In this document: one piece after another, positions 14,599-23,433 of the stretch
Layout of the letters: every line of letters starts with the position of its first letter
Position numbering within the stretch: the first letter of the stretch is position 1
From: DASZXJ01 sp035545895
GTDB taxonomy: Bacteria > Planctomycetota > Phycisphaerae > Tepidisphaerales > Tepidisphaeraceae
Assembly: GCA_035545895.1 (NCBI GenBank)
Contig: DASZXJ010000235.1
Coordinates: 1 to 23,733, forward strand
Length of the DNA stretch: 23,733 nt
Reading direction: 5' to 3'
Made by a program: the position numbers and the translations under genes
Notes under the pieces: generated by a model
What the model saw: only the letters and a program-made list of their open reading frames with translations
The model's database searches: none
What the model was told of the DNA's origin: nothing

Positions 14599-15503
14599 CG
14601 GCCTCCAGTCAGCTTGATGAAAGCATCTTCGAGAGTCGGCCTGCGAAGTTGAAGGTCCAGCAAATCCAGGTGCTGGGCTTCAAGCAATTTGGCGAGTTCA
14701 ATCAAAGCAACATTCGGCGAAGCAGTGCGAAACGCACCCCAATCTCCCTGCCATTCAACTTCCCGCGCTTCAGGCAGCGCGAATATCTGCCGAAGTTCGG
14801 CTCGCGCGCTGATTTGAAAATGGACGGAGGAGAGAAGATTTGCCTGCCGGATCAATTCATCGGGCGATCCCAGGGCAATGAGTTTTCCATGATTGATGAT
14901 CGCAATGCGACTGCATAGCTGCTGCGCCTCAGCCATGTCGTGCGTGGCCAGCAGGATCGTTCGATTGTCATCGCGCAATTGCTCGATGGATGCGTGTAAG
15001 TCATGGCGGGATTGCGGATCGAGTCCAACAGTTGGCTCATCCAGAAGAAGCAGGTCAGGCTGATTCACAAACGCCAGTGCAAGCGCCAGCCGCTGGCGCT
15101 GCCCCGCGGAAAGCGATTGAAACGGGAAATCAGCTTTTTCCCTCAGTGAAAACCGCTCAATCAGGTCGTGTGGTTCTAGATGCCTTTCATAGAACGATCC
15201 GAAAAGCCCCAGCGCTTCGCGGGACGTGATTTTGTCCTGAAGAGCGATGGATTGCAGCGCGACGCCGATGCGCTGCTTCACACGTTTCGGTTCGGTGAGC
15301 GCATTCAATCCACAGATTGAAATGGAGCCCTGGTCCGGCCGGCGCAAGCCGACGATGCACTCGATGGTCGAGGTCTTCCCGGCACCGTTTGGACCCAACA
15401 GGCCGAGGATCTCGCCATCCCCCGCGGTGAAGGTGATCCCGCGAAGTGCTTCCACCGGGCCGTACGATTTGGACAGGTTTTCAACTCGCAGAATGTCCGC
15501 CAT
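14595..15503 (-). CDS. ABC transporter ATP-binding protein (ABC-2 exporter type)
   Basis: This 302-residue ATPase has all nucleotide-binding motifs: Walker A GPNGAGKTS (37-45), Q-loop Gln84, signature LSAGQ (131-135), Walker B LLLLDEPT (151-158), D-loop GLDP and H-loop His188 (ATHDMAEA). The extra C-terminal region (about 220-302), ending LRRPTLEDAFIKLTG, is typical of drug, lipid or Nat-type exporter ATPases and not of sugar importers. It therefore pairs with the overlapping ABC-2 permease and is unlikely to energise the RbsC-like permease upstream. GGAAC lies upstream of the ATG. It follows the mutarotase-like gene by 13 bases. Confidence 0.94.
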   Translation of the reverse strand: MADILRVENLSKSYGPVEALRGITFTAGDGEILGLLGPNGAGKTSTIECIVGLRRPDQGSISICGLNALTEPKRVKQRIGVALQSIALQDKITSREALGLFGSFYERHLEPHDLIERFSLREKADFPFQSLSAGQRQRLALALAFVNQPDLLLLDEPTVGLDPQSRHDLHASIEQLRDDNRTILLATHDMAEAQQLCSRIAIINHGKLIALGSPDELIRQANLLSSVHFQISARAELRQIFALPEAREVEWQGDWGAFRTASPNVALIELAKLLEAQHLDLLDLQLRRPTLEDAFIKLTGGR

Positions 15504-15516
15504 AGCGAGTTCCGAT

Positions 15517-16659
15517 TCAGGCTAATGAACCAAGCCACGACAAATCCAGCTTGCAGGCAACGCGTTTTCCCGATCGAGACCGCATCACGATACCCGTGGA
15601 TGTTTGCTGGATGTCCGCCACGTGATCGAAGCCGGCCGGAATGGGCGCGACTCCCATGATATGGGCAATCTTCGTCGGCTTGCTTGGATCGAGTGAAATA
15701 GTCGTCGGAATTCGGCGGCGGTTCAGGGAGTTTGGCTTGATCGATGGAGCAATCCCCTCGTGGAAATAGCTGGTCGTATCTTCAATGCCCATCACGTTGA
15801 TATGTCGCCCCGACCATGGCGCATAGTGCCTGCCTCCATTGGAAATCCAGAGGATCGTATTTCGCAGGACGCGCGGATCGCGCAGCGCAAACCAGGCATA
15901 TCGCTGTTTCGGGAATGCGACCGCAGACCAGGCGAATGGCAGGGACGGATCGGAACAAAGCAGCACAAGATCTTCGTAGCCGCGCCTGGCTGGGTATCGT
16001 GAAAGGTCGGTCAACCCGCCGGCGAGCAATGGCACGCGCCCAAGCGATCGAAATGTTGCGCCGCGCCTGAGGCTTTGATAACCGCGCGATTCCGGTTTTT
16101 CGAATTGGCCGGGATAAACCTGGCCGTGAACAAATTTGCTGAAACTGAGCAGCCCGCTGCCCGGCTCGTCGGGAAACAGCAACATTGGGTGATGGCCCAC
16201 GGGCATCTCGCCGCTATAGCCGGAAAGTTGATGCTCCTGGTAGATCACAGTCCGGCCCGCCTGCAGGATGATCGTTTTGACGATTCGGCCCGGCCGGGCT
16301 TTGGTGGACATGATCGCCTGCACAAGCACATTGCCTTTGCTTTGCAGTATCATTTTCACCTTCCATTTCCGATTGGCACCTTCACCATGCGGCGGATGGT
16401 TTTCACCCTTCCACGACGCGTCATTACCCCCAAACGGGAAACAGAAGAAATCTCCGCGCAGCGCCTGCAGCATTGGAACCGCATCAATCGATTCTTCCGC
16501 CCAAGGCGCCACCGAAAACGGCTCGACGACTCGGTTTCCAAGTCGAAATCTTACCGGCCCGAGATGTCCGCCAGTCTCAGTCAGACATGCACTGACACAA
16601 TCGGATTTGAACTCCCACGACGGCTGGCCAAGGATTTTTCGAAGCCTGGGAGATTTCAT
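15517..16659 (-). CDS. Putative galactose mutarotase-like (aldose epimerase fold) protein
   Basis: This 380-residue protein has no signal peptide. An aldose-1-epimerase-like beta-sandwich is suggested by the ordered motifs RGDFFCFPFGGND (about 68-80), HGEGANRKW (91-99) and the His pair in GHHPMLLFP (155-163). Such proteins bind sugars and often act on the anomeric or nearby position. The match is by motif order and I could not test it. The start overlaps the binding-protein stop as ATGA, so it is translated with the sugar transporter genes. A cytoplasmic sugar-handling role, for an imported product, fits the context. If the fold is wrong, it is an unassigned protein. Confidence 0.55.
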   Translation of the reverse strand: MKSPRLRKILGQPSWEFKSDCVSACLTETGGHLGPVRFRLGNRVVEPFSVAPWAEESIDAVPMLQALRGDFFCFPFGGNDASWKGENHPPHGEGANRKWKVKMILQSKGNVLVQAIMSTKARPGRIVKTIILQAGRTVIYQEHQLSGYSGEMPVGHHPMLLFPDEPGSGLLSFSKFVHGQVYPGQFEKPESRGYQSLRRGATFRSLGRVPLLAGGLTDLSRYPARRGYEDLVLLCSDPSLPFAWSAVAFPKQRYAWFALRDPRVLRNTILWISNGGRHYAPWSGRHINVMGIEDTTSYFHEGIAPSIKPNSLNRRRIPTTISLDPSKPTKIAHIMGVAPIPAGFDHVADIQQTSTGIVMRSRSGKRVACKLDLSWLGSLA

Positions 16660-17609
16660 TTGAGATACTCAGCGATGTTGTCTTTGGTGATGAGCTTGAA
16701 AGGGATGTAAAGTTCCTTCTCGTAAGGTTGTTTTCGGACGATTTTGACCGCGGTATCGACGGCTGTCGCGCCCTGGCCTTTTGCATCCTGAAAAACGGTC
16801 GCATCCAGGCGGCCTGCCTTGACGGCGCCGAGCGCATCGGCAATCGCATCGATACTGACGACGATGACTTTGTCCTTCAATTTTGCCTGTTCGAGCGCAA
16901 GCAGGGCTCCCATTCCCATTTCATCATTCTGCGCGAATACCGCGTTGATTTTGTCGCCATGCGCCTGAATCCAGTTTTCCATGAGGGTGATGGCTTTGGC
17001 ACGGTCCCACTCGGCGGTCTGGTCGGCCAGCAGTTTCAAGCCGGGATTTTTCGCCAATACGTCGCGGGCGCCCTGGTTTCGCTTGATCTGGGCGGCTTGC
17101 CCCATGAAGCCGTGCATCATCACAACATTGCCCTGGCCATTCAGGCGTTTGGCGATGTAGTTCATCGCGATCTGGGCGGATTCCTCATCATGTGACCCGA
17201 CAAATGCGGTGGGGGAGGATTTGGTTTCGGAGTTGACGTTGATGATCGGAATGCCGGCAGCGATGGCCTTATCGACCGCGGGCGAGCTGGCTTCGAATTC
17301 GCACGGGTTCAGGATGATCGCATCCACCTTCTGGACGATGAATCCTTCGATCTGCTGAATCTGCGTTTCCGCGCTGCGCTGTGCATCGGCCACGATCAAT
17401 TTCACGCCAAGCTCGCCGGCCTTGGCCTGCATGGATTGATCGATCATACCGATGAATTCGTTCGGCAGGTTGAGCAGCGATACGCCGATGACGATTTGTT
17501 TTTCACCGGAAGACGGTGAATTCCGCGGAGATTTGTCGCAGCCGAAAGCGCAGATAAGCGCGATCAATAGAAGCAGTGCAAAGATTCGATTCATGTGGCC
17601 GGCCATCAT
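16656..17609 (-). CDS. Sugar ABC transporter substrate-binding lipoprotein (RbsB-like)
   Basis: This 317-residue periplasmic-binding protein is of the type 1 (ribose/galactose) family. A hydrophobic signal ends in AFGC, giving lipidated Cys24. The fold then begins QIVIGVSLLNLPNEFIGMID and continues VDAIILNPCEFEASSPAVDKAIAAGIPIINVN. The hinge region INAVFAQNDEMGMGALLALE and the closing segment VVSIDAIADALGAVKAGRLDATV are both typical. I chose the ATG at 17609 because AAGGA lies seven bases upstream and it overlaps the permease stop as ATGA; a longer frame lacks support. It should deliver a sugar or sugar derivative to the adjacent permease. Confidence 0.92.
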   Translation of the reverse strand: MMAGHMNRIFALLLLIALICAFGCDKSPRNSPSSGEKQIVIGVSLLNLPNEFIGMIDQSMQAKAGELGVKLIVADAQRSAETQIQQIEGFIVQKVDAIILNPCEFEASSPAVDKAIAAGIPIINVNSETKSSPTAFVGSHDEESAQIAMNYIAKRLNGQGNVVMMHGFMGQAAQIKRNQGARDVLAKNPGLKLLADQTAEWDRAKAITLMENWIQAHGDKINAVFAQNDEMGMGALLALEQAKLKDKVIVVSIDAIADALGAVKAGRLDATVFQDAKGQGATAVDTAVKIVRKQPYEKELYIPFKLITKDNIAEYLK

Positions 17610-18577
17610 AACTGTGTCCTTCGGTCGAACAAAACCGCGCAAACGATGATGCAGCCCTTGATGATGTCCTTGGAATAAGCGCCAACGTTCAGCAGGTCCT
17701 GCCCGTTGTTGATTGTTCCAAGCAGTAGGGCGCCCAGGATGGTTCCACCGACACCGCCCACGCCGCCGGACAGGCGCGTGCCCCCGATCACCGCGGCGGT
17801 GATGGCATCAAGCTCATACCCCGCGCCAGCCACGGGCGAACCGGAACTGGTGCGCGACGTCAACACCACTCCAGCAAGCCCCGCGCACGCGCCGCAGACG
17901 GCATAGGCGATGATCTTGACCCGTTTCACGTTGACGCCCGATGCGTTGGCAGCCGGTTCACTGCCGCCAATCGCGTAGATGTATCGCCCCAGCCGCATGT
18001 GCCGCAGGACGATGTATGAAACGATTGAAAGCATCGCGAGAATTAAAACCGGGTTGGGTATCTCAAAAATATTGCCCGCCGCCAATCGCTGAAATGGAAT
18101 GCTGAGGTTGCCGATTGGTTGCCCGCCGCTGGCTCTCAGCGCCGCTCCGTGCGCAGCGACCATCATGCCAAGGGTCACGATAAACGAGGGCACGCGTCCA
18201 AGCGTGACAATTGCGCCATTGACCAGCCCGCAAATCAGGCCCGTGCCGATGCCGACCATGATCGGCACGAACAATGGCGGGGAATCGGGATGACCAACGC
18301 CCGCTGCAGCAACTCCCGAGAGCGCGACGACCGATCCCAGCGACAGATCGACGCCGCCGGTGAGCAATACAAACGTAACCCCAACCGCCAGGATTCCATT
18401 GACGGAAATCTGGCGGGCAACGGTGAGCAAGTTTGCAACTGTCAAAAACCGCGATGTTGAAATCGCAAGGACAAATCCGATGACCGCCAAAACGACGATC
18501 ATTCCGTAACGGGATAGCAGACGCGGCAACCGGCGATTCCACAATTCAACGGGTTGTTCCAGCTTTTGTTGCTCCAT
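17606..18577 (-). CDS. Sugar ABC transporter permease (RbsC-like)
   Basis: This 323-residue inner-membrane permease is of the ribose/xylose/AraH family, with about eight to ten hydrophobic helices. The signature LLTGGVDLSLGSVVALSG lies near residues 70-88. The ATPase-contact region GVNVKRVKIIAYAVCGACAG and the conserved AGAGYELDAITAAVIGGT follow. AGGA precedes the ATG. It follows the DUF1080 stop by 10 bases and overlaps the binding protein gene. The matching RbsA-type double ATPase, normally next to it, is absent from this window. Confidence 0.94.
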   Translation of the reverse strand: MEQQKLEQPVELWNRRLPRLLSRYGMIVVLAVIGFVLAISTSRFLTVANLLTVARQISVNGILAVGVTFVLLTGGVDLSLGSVVALSGVAAAGVGHPDSPPLFVPIMVGIGTGLICGLVNGAIVTLGRVPSFIVTLGMMVAAHGAALRASGGQPIGNLSIPFQRLAAGNIFEIPNPVLILAMLSIVSYIVLRHMRLGRYIYAIGGSEPAANASGVNVKRVKIIAYAVCGACAGLAGVVLTSRTSSGSPVAGAGYELDAITAAVIGGTRLSGGVGGVGGTILGALLLGTINNGQDLLNVGAYSKDIIKGCIIVCAVLFDRRTQL

Positions 18578-18587
18578 TAAGTCCTGG

Positions 18588-19373
18588 TCAATTCATGGGC
18601 GCATCCAGCAACTTGATCTTGATGTCCTTGAACTGAATGGTCATTGCCTGGCCCATGTGCATTTGAAGGGCGATCAGCCCGCCATGCAACACAGCTTTGG
18701 GGCTTTCGTCGATCACATCGCCCATGAGATGGCCGTTGATGGTAATCGTGAGGTGGCCGCCGTTGGCAACGAATACCAGATCATTGAACTCGCCATTGGG
18801 TTGATTGACGAACGCCAGCAACTGCTCGGCCGTCTGCGGCAGCGGTTCGTTCGTGCGCTTGTTGTCCTTGTCCCAAATGGTTTTGAAACCGCGTTGCGAC
18901 ATGATGCCGCGGCCACCCGCCTGACCGGCTTCGTCATATAGCCCGCCGTCATAGGTCCGCTTGGGGACCGTGTTGATCTGGTAGCCGCCAACCTTGTAAA
19001 GATTGCTGGGATCGCGCGTATCGGGCACCATTTTCGAGCGGATTTGGATTCCGGAATCGCCGGTGTCGCTCATCCACTTATATTTCAAGTGCAATTCGAA
19101 ATTGGCGAACTGGTCCGGCCAAGCCTTGGAAGCCTTGAGAACCAGGAACGTGTGCTTGGCGTTCTCCTTGGTCTGACTGCCGGTAATTGCGCCATCCTTA
19201 ACGGACCAGTAGCCGTCCATGCCTTCCCAGCCTGAGAGATCTTTGCCGTTGAACAGAGAGATGAACCCATCCGCGCCCGGTTTGTCGAGCGGCTGAGTGG
19301 TTGGTGCATCGGCTGCGAAGGTTGCCGTAGACAGGACAGCGATCAGACAAAACGCAAAGGATTTCAGTCGCAT
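18588..19373 (-). CDS. DUF1080 (3-keto-disaccharide hydrolase-type) secreted protein
   Basis: This 261-residue exported protein has a signal peptide (about 1-20, cleavage near TFAA-DAP). The rest is one DUF1080 beta-sandwich. It opens FISLFNGKDLSGWEG and shows WSVKDGAITGSQ, FELHLKYKWMSDTGDSGIQIR and the closing MTIQFKDIKIK, all hallmark stretches. Some family members cleave 3-keto-glycosides, and many are uncharacterised. GGGAG stands before the ATG. Its position between a heme-type dehydrogenase-like protein and a sugar importer supports an extracytoplasmic sugar-cleaving step (inference). Confidence 0.92.
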   Translation of the reverse strand: MRLKSFAFCLIAVLSTATFAADAPTTQPLDKPGADGFISLFNGKDLSGWEGMDGYWSVKDGAITGSQTKENAKHTFLVLKASKAWPDQFANFELHLKYKWMSDTGDSGIQIRSKMVPDTRDPSNLYKVGGYQINTVPKRTYDGGLYDEAGQAGGRGIMSQRGFKTIWDKDNKRTNEPLPQTAEQLLAFVNQPNGEFNDLVFVANGGHLTITINGHLMGDVIDESPKAVLHGGLIALQMHMGQAMTIQFKDIKIKLLDAPMN

Positions 19374-19422
19374 GGGAATCTCCCGTTGATTTGCCAGGAA
19401 CCGGTTGACCGGCTCGTCATTT

Positions 19423-22227
19423 TTATTTCGAAAAATCAGGATGATCGGATCGTCCGCCGGCTTCGAGGTATGCCAGCAGATCGAGAATTTCGTCCTGCGT
19501 CAAAATATTGACCAGCCCGGTGGGCATGGGCGAAAGCTTTGAAAGCGATCGCGACGCGATATCGGATTTCTTCACTTCCGTCTTGTCGGGAGCGCGCGGA
19601 TTGGGCTGCACGACGACGATGTCATCCCCATCTTCAACCACCCGGCCAACGACGACATCGCCATTCTTCAAGCGAAGTGCGTGGTCGGCAAATTGTTCGG
19701 AAATGACTTTCGATGGCTCGATGATGGATTCAAGCATGTCGCGGCGACGGAAGCGGGCGGCAATCGAAGTGAGGTCGGGCCCCACGCCACCCGCGGCAGG
19801 GGTGCCGGCCATTGCGTGACAGGTGCCGCATTGTGCGATGGCGAAGGCGTTTTGAGCGCGTTCGAAGTTTCGCCCGCTGTTGACCTCGCCAAGCAATGGT
19901 TCGATGTCCGACATCGTCCATTCCCTGACGACCCTGCGGGCAGCCAGCGCGCCCACCAAAGGCATGGCGGCGGCCAGCGCCAATGGCTCGGCTCCGGTCG
20001 ATGCAATGGTCGGCGCAGTTGTCGGTGCGGTGGTCGGGAAGCCGCCGCGTCCACCCCGGCCGCCCACGCCGCCGTTACCACCTCGCACGCGCGCGGCCGG
20101 AGGACGATACGCCGACAGGATCGACGCAAGTTCGCCAGACTCGGCTTCATCCGGCGATAACGTCGCCAGCGCTTCCGTCCGAATTCGCGAGACGAATCCA
20201 TTGTAGCTGTTGCCGTTGACGTATGCCCGGCCGGCTTCATCGAACCATTTCATAAGCTGATCGGGGTGTCTGGCGGCGGAATGATCCGCGTTGAACCAGG
20301 AAAAATAATCCCGGCGCATCTCGGGCGTCCATCCTAATTTGACTTGCCGCATGTACATCAGGCAGGCGATCTGCTCTTCCTGCGTCGTCGCGGTTTGTAA
20401 GAGCTTGACCGTCTTGGCCAAGGCGCTGGGCGCATTCAATGAGAGCAGAATCTGCGACAATTCGTTATTCAACTGCGGCGAATAGCTCGGATAAAGGGCA
20501 TCGAGTTCATCGATAATCCCTTCAGCCTGGTCGATCGTGGGCTTGCCATTTCGACTGATCGCCACCTCAAGGCATCGCAATTTCTGAAGCTGCAAATCTT
20601 CGCTCAGCGACGACATCGGCAGCTTTGACAACCCGGCAAGCACATCTGAATAGCATTCTTTTCCTCCCAATCGCGCCAGCGCCAGCGATCCTTCAATCGC
20701 GGCTTGTGGATTGCCTTCGCCCAGCACTTTGCCTTTCCATTGATCGACGGGTTGGCTTTCAATCGCCAGGCGCGCGGCAAACCGGATGTTTCGATCATCA
20801 CTGCTCAGATACGGCCAGGCCGTCGCGACCGCGGAGGCATCCTGCTTGCCGTTAAAGTCTTCCAGCTTGTGGCGAAGGGCGCGCTCTTCGACGCCGTCTT
20901 TATCATGCAAATCAGTCGGCGTGGTGGGTTCAGAGCCCGTATACGTCACGCGATATAAACACCCCTGCGTGTTGCGCCCGCCGATCGTGAAATACATCGA
21001 CCCATCATCGCCCACCACCATGTCGGTGACGTTAAGCGGCACCTTGCGAAGCGAATGCAATGACTTGGGCGCGACGAAATTCTCGAACGTCGCTTCATAG
21101 CTCGACCCGCGCGGTTTGAGATGCACCGCCATGATCCGGCCATAGGTCCAGTCCATGATGTAAAACGCTTTTTGATATTTGGCGGGGAACTTCGCGCCGT
21201 ACCCAAACATCACGCCAGTGGGAGAACCCACGCCGATGTTGACGACCGGAGGCAGGCTGTCTTCGTAATATGTTGGATATTTTCCGCTGCCGCCGCGATA
21301 TCCCTGGTCGCCGCCGGCGACTGCATGGTAAACGCGAGTGGGGCGATACCACGGAGAACCCCAATCCCACTCCATGTCGCTGTCGAAAGCGATGATCTCG
21401 CCGTCGGCGTTAAACGCCATGTCATAGGTATTGCGCTGCCCGCCTGCAAAAACGAGCGGATTCTTGCCATCCAGATCCATGCGGATCATCGAACCGCCCG
21501 GCGGCTTTTCGTTGGCCATGAAGGTGTCTTCCTGGCGGGGGATGGCGCGATCGTCCGCGTAATTTCTCAGAGGTGATTTCGGATCAATATCGGTCGGCTG
21601 CGGAACCTGGTTGCCGTTTTGCGAAAAAATATGCTTCTTGTCGGGACTGAGGATCAACCCGTGCGCGCCATGTTCGCCCGACCCACGTGGCCATTCGCGC
21701 AAGAACTCGACCGCGCCATAAGCACTGTCGTCATTGGTTTCGTGTACGCGATATAGCCCGTAAACATCGGCGCCGCGCGTATTGTTGCCGGCGCCCGGAC
21801 CGTGGCCATTAAGATAAAGGGCATCGCCGATTTCAAGCATCCCCATCATGCCGGTAACGGGCAATTTAAGAACTTCCTCTTTAACAATGCTTGCGCCGTT
21901 CACCGTGAGCCGCGTAAGCGGTTGATTGGCCTGGCCGGAAAGCAGCAGCCGGCCCTTGCTGTCCTTGGTCATCGAAATCCACGAACCGTGCTTGTCGCGA
22001 TCGGCCTTGAGCACGACCTCAATCTTGAACCCGATAAGTGTCTGAATATTGTCAGCCGAGACATCTGCCGGAGCTGCGGGCCCTCTTGCTCCGCCCCCGC
22101 CTCTTGCGCCGCGCCCGCCGCGGCCAAATGGCGCGGTCGTCGGATTTTCCGCCTGGGCCATCAAATTGCCCGAGACCGCGCACATCACCAACAGACAAAC
22201 GACCAAAACCATTCGAGGCAATTTCAT
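19423..22227 (-). CDS. Secreted beta-propeller, HEAT-like and PVC-type heme-binding protein
   Basis: This 934-residue exported protein has a signal peptide (about 1-25). A Gly/Arg-rich patch follows, then a region resembling a sugar-dehydrogenase or NHL-type propeller (about 60-430). It includes GEHGAHGLILSPDKKHIFSQNGNQ and the repeated VVGDDGSMYFTIGG type of blade. A helical HEAT-like stretch (about 440-700) and a second Gly/Arg/Thr-rich linker (about 715-750) come next. The C-terminal domain has CGTCH (800-804) for covalent heme, then GVGPDLTSIAARFRRRDMLE, SIIEPSKVISEQFADHALR and ILDLLAYLEA, the PVC-type putative heme-binding pattern. A role in periplasmic electron transfer from sugar oxidation is inference. 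AAGGAG fixes the start; it follows the oxidoreductase gene by 57 bases. Confidence 0.9.
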   Translation of the reverse strand: MKLPRMVLVVCLLVMCAVSGNLMAQAENPTTAPFGRGGRGARGGGGARGPAAPADVSADNIQTLIGFKIEVVLKADRDKHGSWISMTKDSKGRLLLSGQANQPLTRLTVNGASIVKEEVLKLPVTGMMGMLEIGDALYLNGHGPGAGNNTRGADVYGLYRVHETNDDSAYGAVEFLREWPRGSGEHGAHGLILSPDKKHIFSQNGNQVPQPTDIDPKSPLRNYADDRAIPRQEDTFMANEKPPGGSMIRMDLDGKNPLVFAGGQRNTYDMAFNADGEIIAFDSDMEWDWGSPWYRPTRVYHAVAGGDQGYRGGSGKYPTYYEDSLPPVVNIGVGSPTGVMFGYGAKFPAKYQKAFYIMDWTYGRIMAVHLKPRGSSYEATFENFVAPKSLHSLRKVPLNVTDMVVGDDGSMYFTIGGRNTQGCLYRVTYTGSEPTTPTDLHDKDGVEERALRHKLEDFNGKQDASAVATAWPYLSSDDRNIRFAARLAIESQPVDQWKGKVLGEGNPQAAIEGSLALARLGGKECYSDVLAGLSKLPMSSLSEDLQLQKLRCLEVAISRNGKPTIDQAEGIIDELDALYPSYSPQLNNELSQILLSLNAPSALAKTVKLLQTATTQEEQIACLMYMRQVKLGWTPEMRRDYFSWFNADHSAARHPDQLMKWFDEAGRAYVNGNSYNGFVSRIRTEALATLSPDEAESGELASILSAYRPPAARVRGGNGGVGGRGGRGGFPTTAPTTAPTIASTGAEPLALAAAMPLVGALAARRVVREWTMSDIEPLLGEVNSGRNFERAQNAFAIAQCGTCHAMAGTPAAGGVGPDLTSIAARFRRRDMLESIIEPSKVISEQFADHALRLKNGDVVVGRVVEDGDDIVVVQPNPRAPDKTEVKKSDIASRSLSKLSPMPTGLVNILTQDEILDLLAYLEAGGRSDHPDFSK

Positions 22228-22284
22228 TACGCAACTCCTTGATGACGGCCCGCACAACCCCGCACACAAACGTCCTGACCTGAC

Positions 22285-23433
22285 TCAAACCTGCGACCTG
22301 ACCATCTCCCATTTCCCGCTGGACGCACTGCCCAGGACGGCATCGCAAACTTTCTGGGTTTCCAGCGCATCCTTGAATGTCGGCCCAACCGGCTTGTTTT
22401 GCGCCAGTCCCTCCAGGAAATCGGCCACCTGGTGAACGAACGAATGTTCGTAACCGATTTGCAAGCCCGGCACCCACCAGTTTTTCATGTAGGGATGTTC
22501 GCCATCGGTGACATGGATCGACCGCCAACCGCGCAGAGTTCCTTCGTCCTTGTAATCGAAGAATTCCATGCGATGCAGATCGTGGAGATCCCAGAAGATT
22601 GAAGCGTTTTCGCCGTTGATTTCGAAGGTGTATTCGGCCTTGTGACCGCGGGCATATCGGGTGGATTCAAATGTCGCCAGCGAACCGTTTTCAAAGCGCG
22701 CCAGGAACGCGCACGCATCGTCAATGCCAACCGGTTCGACTTTTCCCGAAGCGGTGTGCGTTCGCTGTTTGATGAAGGTCTCGGTCATGGCGGTGACTGA
22801 TTTGATCGATCCATTCAACCAGATGGCGGTATCGATGCAGTGGGCGAGCAGATCGCCGGTCACGCCGCTGCCGGCCGCGCCGACATCCAGCCGCCAAAGT
22901 CCCGCGCCGCCTTGCGGCAACTGCGGCGAAATCGTCCAGTCCTGCAGGAACTTGGCGCGGAAGTGAAAGATTTTTCCCAGCCGGCCCTGGTCGATCAATT
23001 GCTTGGCCAGCGTCACCGCGGGGATGCGGCGATAGTTGTACCAGACGATGTTGGGCACCCTGGCGGCTTCGACAGCCGCCACCATCTCGGCGCCTTCCTT
23101 GGAATCCATCGCCAGAGGCTTTTCGCAAAGGATCATCTTGCCCGCCCTGGCGGCCGCGATGGCGATCTCTTTGTGCGTGTTGTTCGGCGTGCAGATATCG
23201 ACCGCATCGATGTCCTTGCGTTCGATCAGCTTTTTCCAGTCGGTCTCGATCGATTCGTATCCCCACTTGTCGGCAAAAGGTTTGACCTTGGCTGCATCGC
23301 GCCCGCACGCCGCCTTGAGCACGGGGCAATATTGCAAATCAAAGAAGTGGTTGACCTTGCGATATGCGTTGGAATGCGCCCGCCCCATGAAGCCGTAACC
23401 GATCATGCCGATATTGAGGTTTTTCATCGTCAT
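22285..23433 (-). CDS. Gfo/Idh/MocA family oxidoreductase
   Basis: This 382-residue NAD(P)-dependent sugar or inositol dehydrogenase is of the Gfo/Idh/MocA family. The Rossmann opening is IGMIGYGFMGRAH (8-20) and the EKP motif is at 104-106 (CEKPLAM). The C-terminal substrate half has SGVTGDLLAHCIDTAIWLNG, with Asp194 and His198 near the expected catalytic positions. It lacks a signal peptide, so it acts in the cytoplasm. I chose ATG 23433; ATG 23427 is equally possible, and GGGGA lies ten bases upstream. A 43-codon longer frame would run through a palindromic element and is unlikely. It heads the minus-strand sugar gene run. Confidence 0.93.
   Translation of the reverse strand: MTMKNLNIGMIGYGFMGRAHSNAYRKVNHFFDLQYCPVLKAACGRDAAKVKPFADKWGYESIETDWKKLIERKDIDAVDICTPNNTHKEIAIAAARAGKMILCEKPLAMDSKEGAEMVAAVEAARVPNIVWYNYRRIPAVTLAKQLIDQGRLGKIFHFRAKFLQDWTISPQLPQGGAGLWRLDVGAAGSGVTGDLLAHCIDTAIWLNGSIKSVTAMTETFIKQRTHTASGKVEPVGIDDACAFLARFENGSLATFESTRYARGHKAEYTFEINGENASIFWDLHDLHRMEFFDYKDEGTLRGWRSIHVTDGEHPYMKNWWVPGLQIGYEHSFVHQVADFLEGLAQNKPVGPTFKDALETQKVCDAVLGSASSGKWEMVRSQV

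Noticed and set aside
14595..15503. The ATPase as the missing RbsA of the sugar importer
   Set aside because: RbsA has two ATPase cassettes in about 500 residues. This protein has one, with an exporter-type C-terminus, and overlaps an ABC-2 permease.
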